Source of the DNA: Amphritea opalescens
GTDB taxonomy: Bacteria; Pseudomonadota; Gammaproteobacteria; Pseudomonadales; Balneatricaceae
Length of the DNA: 64,000 bases
Assembly: GCF_003957515.1 (NCBI RefSeq)
Contig: NZ_RQXW01000008.1
Span: forward strand, 124,001-188,000
Reading direction: 5' to 3'
This document shows, piece after piece, positions 39,214-46,518 of this stretch; position 1 is the stretch's first letter, and each line of letters starts with the position of its first letter. The notes below the pieces were generated by a model. That model did not search any database, was not told the DNA's origin, and saw only the letters and a program-made list of their open reading frames with translations. The position numbers and the translations under genes are program-made.

Positions 39214-39502
39214 GTTTAAACGAGATTATGAAGGCCGTTGCTCGAGTGTCAGAGGCTGGGTGATATATCATCATATCTACTGTAGCGAGCGACGCCCTCG
39301 TCGCGATTGAATTCATATTGGTTGAGATGAGAACTAAAAAAAGTATTATCAGAGGGCAGCATACTTGCATTTTTTTACTGAAACTCCGATGAGCCTGTTT
39401 CATAAGCAGGAATAAAGGTATAAGAAATTCGGGGTAATATTTTTAAAAGAATATATATTTTAAAAAGGTGGCCGCGAATTCAACTCCGAAGTGCGACACA
39501 AC
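39214..39502. other. Entry of the accessory region, no gene seen
   Basis: Holds a REP-like palindrome GCGACG/CGTCGC near 39287-39304 and an A+T-rich stretch near 39420-39470. No coding frame is convincing. Confidence 0.4.
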
Positions 39503-39592
39503 TATGTAACCTGACAAATAACAGCTGGTTTTTGCTTCATCGGCGCCATTTTTAGCCAATATTTTTTGTCCTCAGATGTCGGCGTTATGTTT
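39503..39592 (+). repeat. Candidate attC-like site
   Basis: TGTAACCTGACA on the left is complementary, with gaps, to TGTCGGCGTTATG on the right. The central part (AACAGCTGGTTTTTGC ... TTTTTAGCCAATATTTTTTG) resembles the inner palindrome of Vibrio-type attC repeats as I remember them. The right end GGCGTTATG is a usual integron recombination end. No integrase is in the window, so this would be a solitary site; the match is by eye. Confidence 0.4.
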
Positions 39593-39764
39593 CTTTTGTG
39601 CCTTCTAGGGTTTCAATTTGTATTCTGATATCCTCTGCTTCACTAGTAATCATAGAGTAAGATTGGATATCTCCACTTCTCTGAGCATGCATTGCCTTTT
39701 CTAGTTTTTGAAGATATAGTTTTTTTAGGTTTTTAATTGGGTCTTTCTTAAAGAGTGAGAACAT
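39585..39764 (-). CDS. Small DUF6435-like (Lacal_2735-type) protein
   Basis: A 59-residue soluble helical protein beginning MFSLFKKDPIKNLKK and containing the family-like HAQRSGDIQSYSMI and a Glu-rich end. This matches the small DUF6435 family as I know it; its function is unknown. The stop codon lies inside the GTTATG end of the attC-like site, so the gene would be a cassette gene read against the cassette direction. It is too short for usual ORF cut-offs. Confidence 0.65.
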   Translation of the reverse strand: MFSLFKKDPIKNLKKLYLQKLEKAMHAQRSGDIQSYSMITSEAEDIRIQIETLEGTKET

Positions 39765-39825
39765 ATCGAATGCCGTTTAGATTAATCTTAGTTTCCTATA
39801 CGTGCACTAACTGATTTCGGTTCAC

Positions 39826-39952
39826 TTTGCTTTGGGTGGGCGGTGCGGTTCGTTCCTCACCGGTCACCCTACGGATTATACGGGTTGCAGTGGTGCGGTT
39901 CGCAAAGCTCACCTGCACCCTACACAAACAGCTTTTGTGGTTGGGTGCATGG
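39826..39952. repeat. Palindromic repeat cluster, copy 1
   Basis: Two direct units, each GGTGCGGTTCG...CACC...CACCCTAC (about 39842-39872 and 39890-39923), lie in a 127-base block ending TTGGGTGCATGG. The block is repeated almost exactly at 42306-42434. Units of this kind are REP/BIME-like. Confidence 0.85.
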
Positions 39953-40065
39953 GGTTTCGATGTGTAGTAGTGGAGGCTAAGCAGTTGTCATCATCTTTGA
40001 AAAACCGCAAAAATAAAACCAAATACAAATCGCTTAATACTCAGCGTTAGGTCATAAATAATACT

Positions 40066-40560
40066 ATGTCGAATCACTATACTTTCACGTTGAATTTAAA
40101 ACTTAAACGCAATTTAACGGCTACAGAAGTGTCTGTATTAGAATATATTCTTAATGGTAATGGCTCTCCACCGGCTGATTTGCTAAATCATGCCTTTTTT
40201 TCTAACGGCTTACCTAAATATGTAAACTGGCAATCATACAAGGCGTTTCCAGTAGGAGGTTGGCGTTCTGAGTTTTGGCAATCAGTGTACTCCCCAAGCT
40301 GCGCTGCTGATGGTCAAATGAATTATGGTGTAAATTTACATCTGCCGGGCCATAAATTGGAGGGCGCACTTAGCGAACTGCCATTTGCTTGCTGGCTTGC
40401 AACAATCAGTTCTTCAATTGGCTATGTTGGGGCAATAACCTGTGAAGATGATGATATTGGTATGCCGCTTTTCCTTCTGTTTGTCAGTGATGGGCAGTTC
40501 AAAATAAGTAGCTTACCTGACAACCTTGAGTTGGAATCTGCTGAAGGGATATCTGGTTGA
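40066..40560 (+). CDS. Unrecognised protein, parent copy of a duplicated cassette-like gene
   Basis: 164 residues, no signal peptide or membrane helix, beginning MSNHYTFTLNLKLKRNL and with RSEFWQSVYSPSC in the middle. I do not recognise the family. The start lies 15 bases after GCGTTAGGT, a sequence like the end of an integron attC site, which is where cassette genes usually begin. Parts of the same gene recur at 40668-40878 and 42061-42165. It is more A+T rich than the core genes around it. Confidence 0.6.
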   Translation: MSNHYTFTLNLKLKRNLTATEVSVLEYILNGNGSPPADLLNHAFFSNGLPKYVNWQSYKAFPVGGWRSEFWQSVYSPSCAADGQMNYGVNLHLPGHKLEGALSELPFACWLATISSSIGYVGAITCEDDDIGMPLFLLFVSDGQFKISSLPDNLELESAEGISG

Positions 40561-40667
40561 TTGAATACTAACAGTTAACTCAGCTTTGCCGTTTTACAGG
40601 GGTGAGTGTGTTAGGGCTTCGCGTGATTCATGACAGTAGGAAATAGGGGAAAGGTTTTATCGAGAGT
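40561..40667. repeat. Gene-flanking repeat, copy 1
   Basis: The 107 bases after the gene stop recur at 42166-42271. Each copy has paired ends: TTAACTC/GAGTTAA here and GCTAAC/GTTAGC in the other copy, a covariation that suggests a structured site. Confidence 0.7.
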
Positions 40668-40878
40668 TAAGGAGTTTCCAGTAGGAGGTTGGTGTTCTGA
40701 GTTTTGGCAATCGGTGTACTCCCCAAGCTGCGCTGCTGATGGTCAAATGAATTACGGTGTAAATTTATATCTGCCGGGCCATAAATTGGAAGGCGCTCTT
40801 AGCGAACTTCCATTTGCTTGCTTGCAACAATCAGTTCTTCAATTGGCCATATTGGGGCAATAACCTGTGAAGATGGTG
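40668..40878 (+). pseudogene. Internal fragment of the duplicated gene
   Basis: These 211 bases align with 40240-40453 of the intact gene at roughly 95 percent identity by eye. A 4-base deletion (TTGCTTGCAAC against TTGCTGGCTTGCAAC) shifts the frame, and the 5' end of the gene is missing. It stops exactly where the piece at 42061 begins, so both are halves of one copy split by an insert. Confidence 0.85.
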
Positions 40879-40904
40879 AGGGTAAACTCTGCTAAACGCC
40901 AATG

Positions 40905-40930
40905 AAAAAACCCCGAAGAAATCTTCGGGG
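40905..40930 (-). terminator. Terminator of the insert's minus-strand genes
   Basis: CCCCGAAG/CTTCGGGG with an AAAT loop; on the minus strand a run of six T follows. Confidence 0.88.
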
Positions 40931-41007
40931 GAAGAAGGCGTTAACTTTTAGAACCCCCTTGTTTTATCCGCACCGAATTTCAGTGCAGAACAGACGGGCC
41001 GGCTGTT

Positions 41008-41337
41008 CTAATCTTGAACTGCTTTCGATGCAGGTGCGCTGCCAACAACTGCACGTTTTGGTGCATTACCAACGATGCTCTTTTGCGCGACAGGCTTCGT
41101 CATCTCGCTAACCAAATTCAAAGCATGTTCCCCTTTAAGAAAAGTAGCCGCATCAGGAATCTCTGCGGCATGGACGAAACAAGAATCCCCCCCGCTCAAT
41201 GATACTGCCCCACAATCCGCAACCATGGCACAATTCACTGCACTCCCTACCTGGCGACAAACGGTGTCGGCAAACAACTGCGATACGGGCAGTAAGCCAA
41301 AGGCTGCAATCAAAAATATCTTTTTAGTTGAGGTCAT
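41008..41337 (-). CDS. Secreted Cys-containing protein of unknown function
   Basis: 109 residues with a clear signal peptide ending about SQLFA (residue 23). The mature part has four Cys (VCRQ, NCAM, DCGA, SCFV) in the first 35 residues, enough for two disulfides, then an Ala/Val-rich tail. I do not recognise a family. It is the last gene of the insert before the terminator. The ribosome site is weak (GAGAG). Confidence 0.6.
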   Translation of the reverse strand: MTSTKKIFLIAAFGLLPVSQLFADTVCRQVGSAVNCAMVADCGAVSLSGGDSCFVHAAEIPDAATFLKGEHALNLVSEMTKPVAQKSIVGNAPKRAVVGSAPASKAVQD

Positions 41338-41620
41338 TTTCGGATCTCTCTTTTTTTAAGTTAAATTAATACATAGTAACTGAAGCATATTACACAAGTT
41401 ATATATTAGCATATCTGGCCTAATCCTCAGCGAGGCCCAATCAACCCAATAAATTTGCATGTCAACCATCCAAAAATATAGCGCTGCGGTATCGCAGGAG
41501 TTTGGAAATTATACCCGTGACATCATGCTTTGCGTAGTTGATGAAAATTTTCACAATCTATACTCCGCGGCCGCTGCAACTATGATCCACGAAGCTCACT
41601 TCAGATTGTTGGTCAGCGCT
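41338..41620. other. Spacer inside the insert
   Basis: No convincing gene. A 38-codon minus-strand frame (MVDMQIYWVDW...) is open but without a ribosome site or known family. Confidence 0.4.
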
Positions 41621-41674
41621 TCAGCATGAACTAATCACATCAACATTAACCTTAGGGTCGTGGTAAGTAGCCAT
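41621..41674 (-). other. 17-codon open frame behind the small membrane gene
   Basis: Reads MATYHDPKVNVDVISSC. It starts 27 bases after the stop of the membrane gene, with GAGTAAG upstream. It may be a leader, or a gene cut by a frameshift. Confidence 0.25.
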
Positions 41675-41700
41675 GCTTTTTTTCTTACTCAACTTCCGAT

Positions 41701-41820
41701 CTATCCGTTAAGTGCCAGATTCACAGCCTCTGTCACTGCAATGGCAGCAAAACCTCCAACGATAACCAGCGCGAAGATCGCCCCGGCTTCCAATAGGATG
41801 ATAGGGATATAAGCCACCAT
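41701..41820 (-). CDS. Tiny membrane protein
   Basis: 39 residues, MVAYIPIILLEAGAIFALV then a second hydrophobic half, with one or two helices. A very good ribosome site, GGGAGG, lies 6 bases before the ATG and overlaps the end of the preceding 40-codon gene. Size and character recall the small coat proteins of filamentous phages, but many other families are similar. Not recognised. Confidence 0.5.
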   Translation of the reverse strand: MVAYIPIILLEAGAIFALVIVGGFAAIAVTEAVNLALNG

Positions 41821-41823
41821 TGC

Positions 41824-41946
41824 TTACCTCCCAGGTTCAAACGGCGAGTAAGGTTTCAGAATCAGAGTTTTATTCACCATGATGTTAAAGCGGTATATAG
41901 GGCGAATTTCCAACGTAGGCTTGATATTCAAGTTTCGGTGCAACAT
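41824..41946 (-). CDS. Tiny basic protein, coupled to the membrane gene
   Basis: 40 residues, ending LKPYSPFEPGR, with a central VNKTLILKP. The stop is three bases before the start of the membrane gene, so translation is coupled. No family is recognised. Confidence 0.4.
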   Translation of the reverse strand: MLHRNLNIKPTLEIRPIYRFNIMVNKTLILKPYSPFEPGR

Positions 41947-42060
41947 TTGTTGGCCTACCTGACTCTACTGTCTGCCCATTTCAACCGCCAGTGTTTCATT
42001 AGCTGTTGTTGTCTCGCTATTGTCATCTTCCGGATGGGAGAGCTGCGCCCAGCTCTAATT

Positions 42061-42165
42061 ATTGGTATGCCACTTTTCCTTCTGTTTGTCAGTGATGGGC
42101 AGTTAAAAATAAGTAGCTTACCTGACAACCTTGAGCTGGAATCTGCTGAAGGGATATCTGGTTGA
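42061..42165 (+). pseudogene. 3' fragment of the duplicated gene
   Basis: Encodes the last 35 codons of the gene (IGMPLFLLFVSDGQLKI ... EGISG). It continues the fragment at 40668-40878. Differences from the intact copy are few and do not break the frame. Confidence 0.85.
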
Positions 42166-42271
42166 TCGAATACTAACAGCTAACCCTACGTTGCCGTTTT
42201 ACAGGGGGGGGTGTTAGGGCTTCGCGTGATTCATGACAGTAGGAAATAGAGGGAAGGTTTTATCGCGAGTT
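42166..42271. repeat. Gene-flanking repeat, copy 2
   Basis: Nearly identical to 40561-40667. The outer end pair here is GCTAAC/GTTAGC. ACTAACAG and TGTTAGGG inside also pair. Confidence 0.7.
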
Positions 42272-42305
42272 AGCATCTAATAATGATGATTAAGCGTTAT
42301 GGTTG

Positions 42306-42476
42306 GCTTTGCTGTAGGTGGGTGGTGCGGTTCGTTCCTCACCGGGCACCCTACGGATTATACGGGTTGCAGTGGTGCGGTTCGCAAAGCTCACCGGCAC
42401 CCTACACAAACAGCGTTTGTGGTTGGGTGCATGGATGGTCGACCTGTAGGGTGCGGTGAAGAATGAACCGCACCAT
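42306..42476. repeat. Palindromic repeat cluster, copy 2
   Basis: Positions 42306-42434 repeat the block at 39826-39952. An additional unit, inverted, GTAGGGTGCGGTG...ACCGCACCAT, follows at 42446-42476. A degenerate part-copy (GGTGCAGTTCGCAAAGTTCACC) lies near 42563. Between them ATTACAGCTATT recurs three times. Confidence 0.85.
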
Positions 42477-42595
42477 GGGTATTCATTATTCACCAAAACT
42501 TTCATTACAATTCTCATTACAGCTATTACTGTAGCTTTTATTACAGCTATTGTGCGAATATCGGTGCAGTTCGCAAAGTTCACCGTACCCGATGA

Positions 42596-43207
42596 TTATA
42601 GCGTAACAACCCGCGCGGCGAGGGCGATCAGAATGCCGCCGGTGAGCCGGTTAACAAGCTGACTGCGTTTTTGTAACGTTTTCAGGATAGGGCCGTGGGA
42701 TAGTAAAAAGACCATCAGTGTATACCAGAGGCCATCCACTAAAGCGGCGGTGGCGGTCATGATCATATGATCGGCAAAGGTGGCATCGGGGCTGACAAAT
42801 TGTGAGAACAGGGCGATAAAGAAGATAGCGAGCTTGGGATTGAGTACCGAGATGGCCGCGCCTTCGATCCCCGCAGTGAATATCGATACCTTTTTGCCTT
42901 CATTCACACCAAAGGCTGACTGCTTACCCGCCCGAATCGCTTTAACGCCGATCCACGCCAGATAACCTGCGCCTAACCAAGTAATCACCTGAAACGCAAA
43001 TTGAGATTCCGCCACCAGAATCGCCAAACCCGAAATGGTCGCAAATGCCCATAAGCCCACACCCGCGGCATGGAACCAGCTGGCGGCTAAGCCATGGCGA
43101 CGACTATTCGTTACGGTTTGTTTAAGTACCACGGCAAGGCTGGGGCCGGGAGACATCGCACCCAGGCAGCAGATTGCAAGGAGAGAAAGCCAGGCTGTTA
43201 ACGTCAT
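42596..43207 (-). CDS. LysE/RhtB-family amino-acid exporter
   Basis: 203 residues with six hydrophobic segments and the family motif GAMSPGPSLAVV near residue 15. Such proteins export amino acids or their analogues. The ATG at 43207 gives the usual length; an extension of 23 codons is open but unlike the family. The neighbour on the left is repeat DNA, so it marks the return to the core genome. Confidence 0.88.
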   Translation of the reverse strand: MTLTAWLSLLAICCLGAMSPGPSLAVVLKQTVTNSRRHGLAASWFHAAGVGLWAFATISGLAILVAESQFAFQVITWLGAGYLAWIGVKAIRAGKQSAFGVNEGKKVSIFTAGIEGAAISVLNPKLAIFFIALFSQFVSPDATFADHMIMTATAALVDGLWYTLMVFLLSHGPILKTLQKRSQLVNRLTGGILIALAARVVTL

Positions 43208-43418
43208 GTTGAGTCTCGGAACAGTAGTATTGAAGTAATGAGTGCATTGGAAGTCGGCACGATGGGCTAAATGCACCTAAGCTGATAGGGTGGATTATAT
43301 TACAGCGATGCGCAGGGAACCAGTATTCAGGCTGTAGGGTGATGTGCGGTGACAGGGCTGACGTTGAACCGGTTATCTCACATTCCCTTTTGTTGTGCAT
43401 ATCAATCGAGAGGTTTCA

Positions 43419-43613
43419 ATGATGCGAAGTTTAGAATCTATTTCAGACGTTTGCCCCTATTGCGGTGAACCAATTGAGCTATTAGTGGATTGTAGTGCGG
43501 GTGATCAAGAGTATATCGAAGACTGTCAGGTCTGTTGTAAGCCGATCACGGTGGAACTTAAGTTAGATGGGTTGGAGCCGGAGGTGACGCTCAAGAGTGA
43601 AAACGAGGTATAA
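43419..43613 (+). CDS. CPXCG-containing cysteine-rich protein
   Basis: 64 residues. The pairs CPYCGEP and CQVCCKP, separated by the VDCSAGDQEYIEDC stretch, fit the family and would bind zinc. Function is unknown. GAGAGG lies 6 bases before the ATG at 43419; the frame's earlier ATG has no site. Confidence 0.85.
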   Translation: MMRSLESISDVCPYCGEPIELLVDCSAGDQEYIEDCQVCCKPITVELKLDGLEPEVTLKSENEV

Positions 43614-43664
43614 AAAACGCCACATCGGTTGATGCAGCGTTAATAGATCGGTTATCGCTGTGCT

Positions 43665-44768
43665 TTAATCGATCAGGCCGTAATCGTTGCGTAGAATCTC
43701 AATGATCTCGGCTTTCGGGTTTTCTGATAGTGGCAGTTTTTCACCGATAATCTTTTCAGCGATGCCCACGTAGGTATCAGATACTTTCTGCAGCAGGGCG
43801 ACCGGTAGGGCGTTATCCTTAGCAAGCGCATAGCGTTCTTCCATGCGGTCTTTATTGATCAGGATATCGGGATCAGGGAAGAAGTTAAGCAGCTCCTGAC
43901 GGAACACCTCTTTTGAATTCTCGACGATCTTGCCTTCACGGTAAGATGGGCCGTCCCAAATACGGGAAGAGTCGGGCGTACCAACTTCATCCATATAGAT
44001 CAGCTTTTCCTGACCGGCCGCATCGGTGACATAGCCGAACTCGAATTTAGTATCGACAAACACCTGATCGATTTTTTCCAGTTCATCACTGATGACATCA
44101 AAGCCTTCTTTGAGCAGCTTCTCGTAAATGGCGATATCATCTTGCGAGCGGAAATGGAACGCCTCATGGTTGTTGACGATATCATCGCGGGAGATGTTTA
44201 CATCATCCACTTCGGGGACGCCCGGAATACCGGTAAGAATCCCTTTGGTTGAAGGCGTGATCAGCAGTTCAGGCAGCTTTTGATCTTTCTGTAGATCATC
44301 GGCAATCTGCATACCGCAGAACTCACGTTCGCCCTTAGCGTAAGAGCGCCACATCGAACCGGTAATGTACTGACGGCAGATCGCTTCAATCATCACCGGT
44401 TTGGCTTTCTGTACGATCCAGACAAACGGGTGGGGGATATCGAGAATATGGCTATCGGCTAAGCCGTTTTCACGGAACAGCTTAAACCAGTGGTTGGAAA
44501 TCGCATTCAGCGCGGCGCCTTTCCCTGGAACCCCATTCATACCGCCTTCACCGTGCCAGATGCACTCGAAAGCCGAGATACGATCGCTGATCACCATAAT
44601 GGCCAGTGGTGCATCTTCCGCCACATCATAGCCTTTTTCCTGAATCAGGCGGCGACTATCGGCTTCCGTTAACCAATATACGGAGCGTACTTTTCCACTG
44701 TGTACCGGTTGGTTGGTACGAATCGGCAGATCATTGTTGACTGCCAAAACCTTATCAGCAAGACTCAT
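43665..44768 (-). CDS. purC: Phosphoribosylaminoimidazole-succinocarboxamide synthase, long form
   Basis: PurC ligates aspartate to CAIR in purine synthesis. At 367 residues it is the long type seen in Vibrio and relatives, against about 237 in E. coli. [12 protein letters not shown] (ATP grip), [10 protein letters not shown] and [12 protein letters not shown] are family segments. Its 300-base leader contains a PurR-like box and strong inverted repeats described separately, suggesting control by purines. Confidence 0.95.
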   Translation of the reverse strand: MSLADKVLAVNNDLPIRTNQPVHSGKVRSVYWLTEADSRRLIQEKGYDVAEDAPLAIMVISDRISAFECIWHGEGGMNGVPGKGAALNAISNHWFKLFRENGLADSHILDIPHPFVWIVQKAKPVMIEAICRQYITGSMWRSYAKGEREFCGMQIADDLQKDQKLPELLITPSTKGILTGIPGVPEVDDVNISRDDIVNNHEAFHFRSQDDIAIYEKLLKEGFDVISDELEKIDQVFVDTKFEFGYVTDAAGQEKLIYMDEVGTPDSSRIWDGPSYREGKIVENSKEVFRQELLNFFPDPDILINKDRMEERYALAKDNALPVALLQKVSDTYVGIAEKIIGEKLPLSENPKAEIIEILRNDYGLID

Positions 44769-44807
44769 TGCACTTTGTCCTGTATCTCAAAATAGATGAT
44801 TAATAAA

Positions 44808-44903
44808 GTTCCAGAATAACAGCGTTTGCCTTGAACGATGGCAGTGCAGAGTTAGCTAGTAGATCAGCGGCGAGCGCTGTCGATTTCTACTAGATTCTGG
44901 AAC
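44808..44903 (-). promoter_or_regulatory. Structured leader candidate upstream of purC
   Basis: GTTCCAGAAT (44808-44817) is exactly complementary to ATTCTGGAAC (44894-44903). Directly inside, CTAGTAGA (44856-44863) pairs with TCTACTAG (44886-44893), capped by CAGCG/CGCTG (44865-44869, 44875-44879). A smaller TGCC/GGCA pair (44827-44830, 44840-44843) completes a possible three-way junction. It starts 40 bases upstream of purC. The element could also be read on the other strand or be a short mobile repeat. Confidence 0.5.
44816..44831 (-). promoter_or_regulatory. PurR-like box of purC
   Basis: On the minus strand AGGCAAACGCTGTTAT matches the consensus ANGCAAACGNTTNCNT at all but two defined positions, 48-63 bases before the purC ATG. 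PurR represses purine genes in gammaproteobacteria. Confidence 0.5.
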
Positions 44904-44904
44904 A

Positions 44905-44932
44905 GGGATATTACACAGATTTGTAATATCCC
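44905..44932. promoter_or_regulatory. Perfect 11-bp hairpin beside the purC leader element
   Basis: GGGATATTACA and TGTAATATCCC around CAGATT. It has no T run on either side. It directly adjoins the structure at 44808-44903. Confidence 0.6.
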
Positions 44933-45070
44933 GCTACATTTTGCCTCGGTGGATTTAAGGCGTTTAGTGCGTCGTCGATGGCCACCGTCTTGATGATGCG
45001 GATGCTAATGTAATGAATGTGTGAAGTATCTCCTGTTATACTGCGTCGCTAACATTGATGGGGTAATGCT

Positions 45071-46498
45071 GTGACTGATTCTGTATCTGATGCTTTCTCC
45101 TCTGCGGAGGCTAAGTTCTATCAAATGAACCCCCGAGCGCGCTGGTTTGTGCTCGCGAGTATCTGTATTACGCTGTTTATTGTGCCCTTATCGATGTCCG
45201 GCGTTAATATGGCGTTGCCCGCTATTGCCGATGCATTACATGCCGATGCCGTCTGGTTGAGCTGGATTCCTACCGCGACCCTGTGGGGCAGTATCGTGTT
45301 ATTGCTGCCCGCCGGTCGGGTGGCGGATACCGTTGGCCGTAAACCTATCTTCTTACTGGGCCTATTAGGCTTTTCGTTGGCCTCGTTATTGGTGCTGTTT
45401 GTCGATTCGGTTGCTGTGCTGCTTCTTGTCCGGGTGCTTCAGGGGTTGTTTAGCAGTCTGGTGTTTGCCACGGCGATGGCCATTGTTGCCACGGTGTTCA
45501 GTGATAATAATCGCGGCTCGGCGTTGGGGTTTACCGCGACGTCGGTCTATCTCGGTCTCACCTGTGGGCCGCTGATCGGTGGCTGGCTGACGGAACACAT
45601 AGGTTGGCAGAGTGTCTTTTGGGGGCCGGTACTGTTGGCACTGGTCGCTATTGTGTTGGCGGTGATTTATATCCGCAATGATGTTCAGTCGGGTAAGGCG
45701 TCTCAGCCGCTGGATTGGCGTGGTTCAGTACTCTTTGTGGCGTTGTCGACCTTGTTACTGTTGGGGCTTTCGGGGTTACCTAATCTCTATAACGTGCTGA
45801 TGTTGATCGCGGGCGTTGTATTGATCTTTGTGTTTGTGCGATATGAAAACCGCTGCGAATTCCCCCTGGTACGTTTTAGTTTGTTAGCGACTAACCGAGT
45901 GATGAGCCGCTCCTTGATGGCCAGCTTTATGATGTATGCGGCCCATTACCCTGTGCTATTCCTCTTAAGCCTCTATTTGCAATATTTACAGGGACTCTCA
46001 CCTAGTGAAGCGGGGCAGTTGATTCTTTTACAAGCGTTGATTATGGCGGTGTTGGCACCGATTTCAGGGCGTCTATCGGATCGCTATGAGCCACGCTTGA
46101 TCGCCACCGTCGGTTGTTTGTTCTTCGCGGCGGGTTTTGCGGTGCTGGTATTCCTGACGTCAGACAGTGCGCTTAACCATGTGATTCTGTCTCTGTCGTT
46201 ATTGGGTGTGGGCTTTGGTTTGTTCTCAACCCCGAACAACAATGCGGCGCTAGGCTCTGTTCCGAAAGAGCGTCTGAGTATCGCTTCGGCTCTGCTCAAC
46301 CTGTCCCGTACCAGCGGTAATATGTTCAGCATGGCGATTATTATGTTGTTGATGAGCCATTTTCTAGAAAGCGATCAGATCCGCCCAGAGCGTTACCCAG
46401 ATCTGTTGTTGGTGGTGAAACTCGGTTTTGCCAGCGCCTGCCTTTATAGCGTACTGGCAGCATGGTTTTCCTATAGCCGAGGTAAGGTGACCCGCTAG
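45071..46498 (+). CDS. DHA2-family (EmrB/QacA-like) MFS exporter
   Basis: A 475-residue transporter with about fourteen hydrophobic segments. SGVNMALPAIADAL and the motif GRVADTVGRKPIFLLG are characteristic of the proton-driven drug exporters. No membrane-fusion (EmrA) gene is adjacent, so it probably works alone. Start is GTG; the ribosome site is weak. A hairpin overlaps the stop codon. Confidence 0.9.
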   Translation: MTDSVSDAFSSAEAKFYQMNPRARWFVLASICITLFIVPLSMSGVNMALPAIADALHADAVWLSWIPTATLWGSIVLLLPAGRVADTVGRKPIFLLGLLGFSLASLLVLFVDSVAVLLLVRVLQGLFSSLVFATAMAIVATVFSDNNRGSALGFTATSVYLGLTCGPLIGGWLTEHIGWQSVFWGPVLLALVAIVLAVIYIRNDVQSGKASQPLDWRGSVLFVALSTLLLLGLSGLPNLYNVLMLIAGVVLIFVFVRYENRCEFPLVRFSLLATNRVMSRSLMASFMMYAAHYPVLFLLSLYLQYLQGLSPSEAGQLILLQALIMAVLAPISGRLSDRYEPRLIATVGCLFFAAGFAVLVFLTSDSALNHVILSLSLLGVGFGLFSTPNNNAALGSVPKERLSIASALLNLSRTSGNMFSMAIIMLLMSHFLESDQIRPERYPDLLLVVKLGFASACLYSVLAAWFSYSRGKVTR

Positions 46499-46510
46499 TT
46501 CAGCTAGCGG
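46488..46510. terminator. Hairpin over the stop codon of the MFS gene
   Basis: CCGCTAG and CTAGCGG pair across the TAG stop codon, with the loop TTCAG. It lies between convergent genes and may act as a bidirectional terminator, though the T run is poor. Confidence 0.5.
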
Positions 46511-46518
46511 TGACCGCC

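Larger units (their letters stand above)
40879..42060 (-). mobile_element. 1.18-kb insert splitting the second gene copy
   Basis: The bases between 40878 and 42061 are absent from the intact copy at 40453/40454. All candidate genes inside are on the minus strand, starting near the right end and finishing at a terminator (40905-40930) near the left end. The right end carries the AGAGCTG/CAGCTCT hairpin (about 42039-42056). No transposase or integrase is seen, and I find no target duplication. The type of element is not known. Confidence 0.65.

Noticed and set aside
39475-39510. GCGAATTCAACTCCGAAGTG as an insertion-sequence end (IS30-like)
   Set aside because: It looks like a terminal repeat I have met, but no second, inverted copy and no transposase is in the window.
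40896-40955. Short integron attC around the terminator of the insert (AACGCC/GGCGTT ends)
   Set aside because: The ends pair over six bases only and lack the R-box consensus; a terminator explains the hairpin better.
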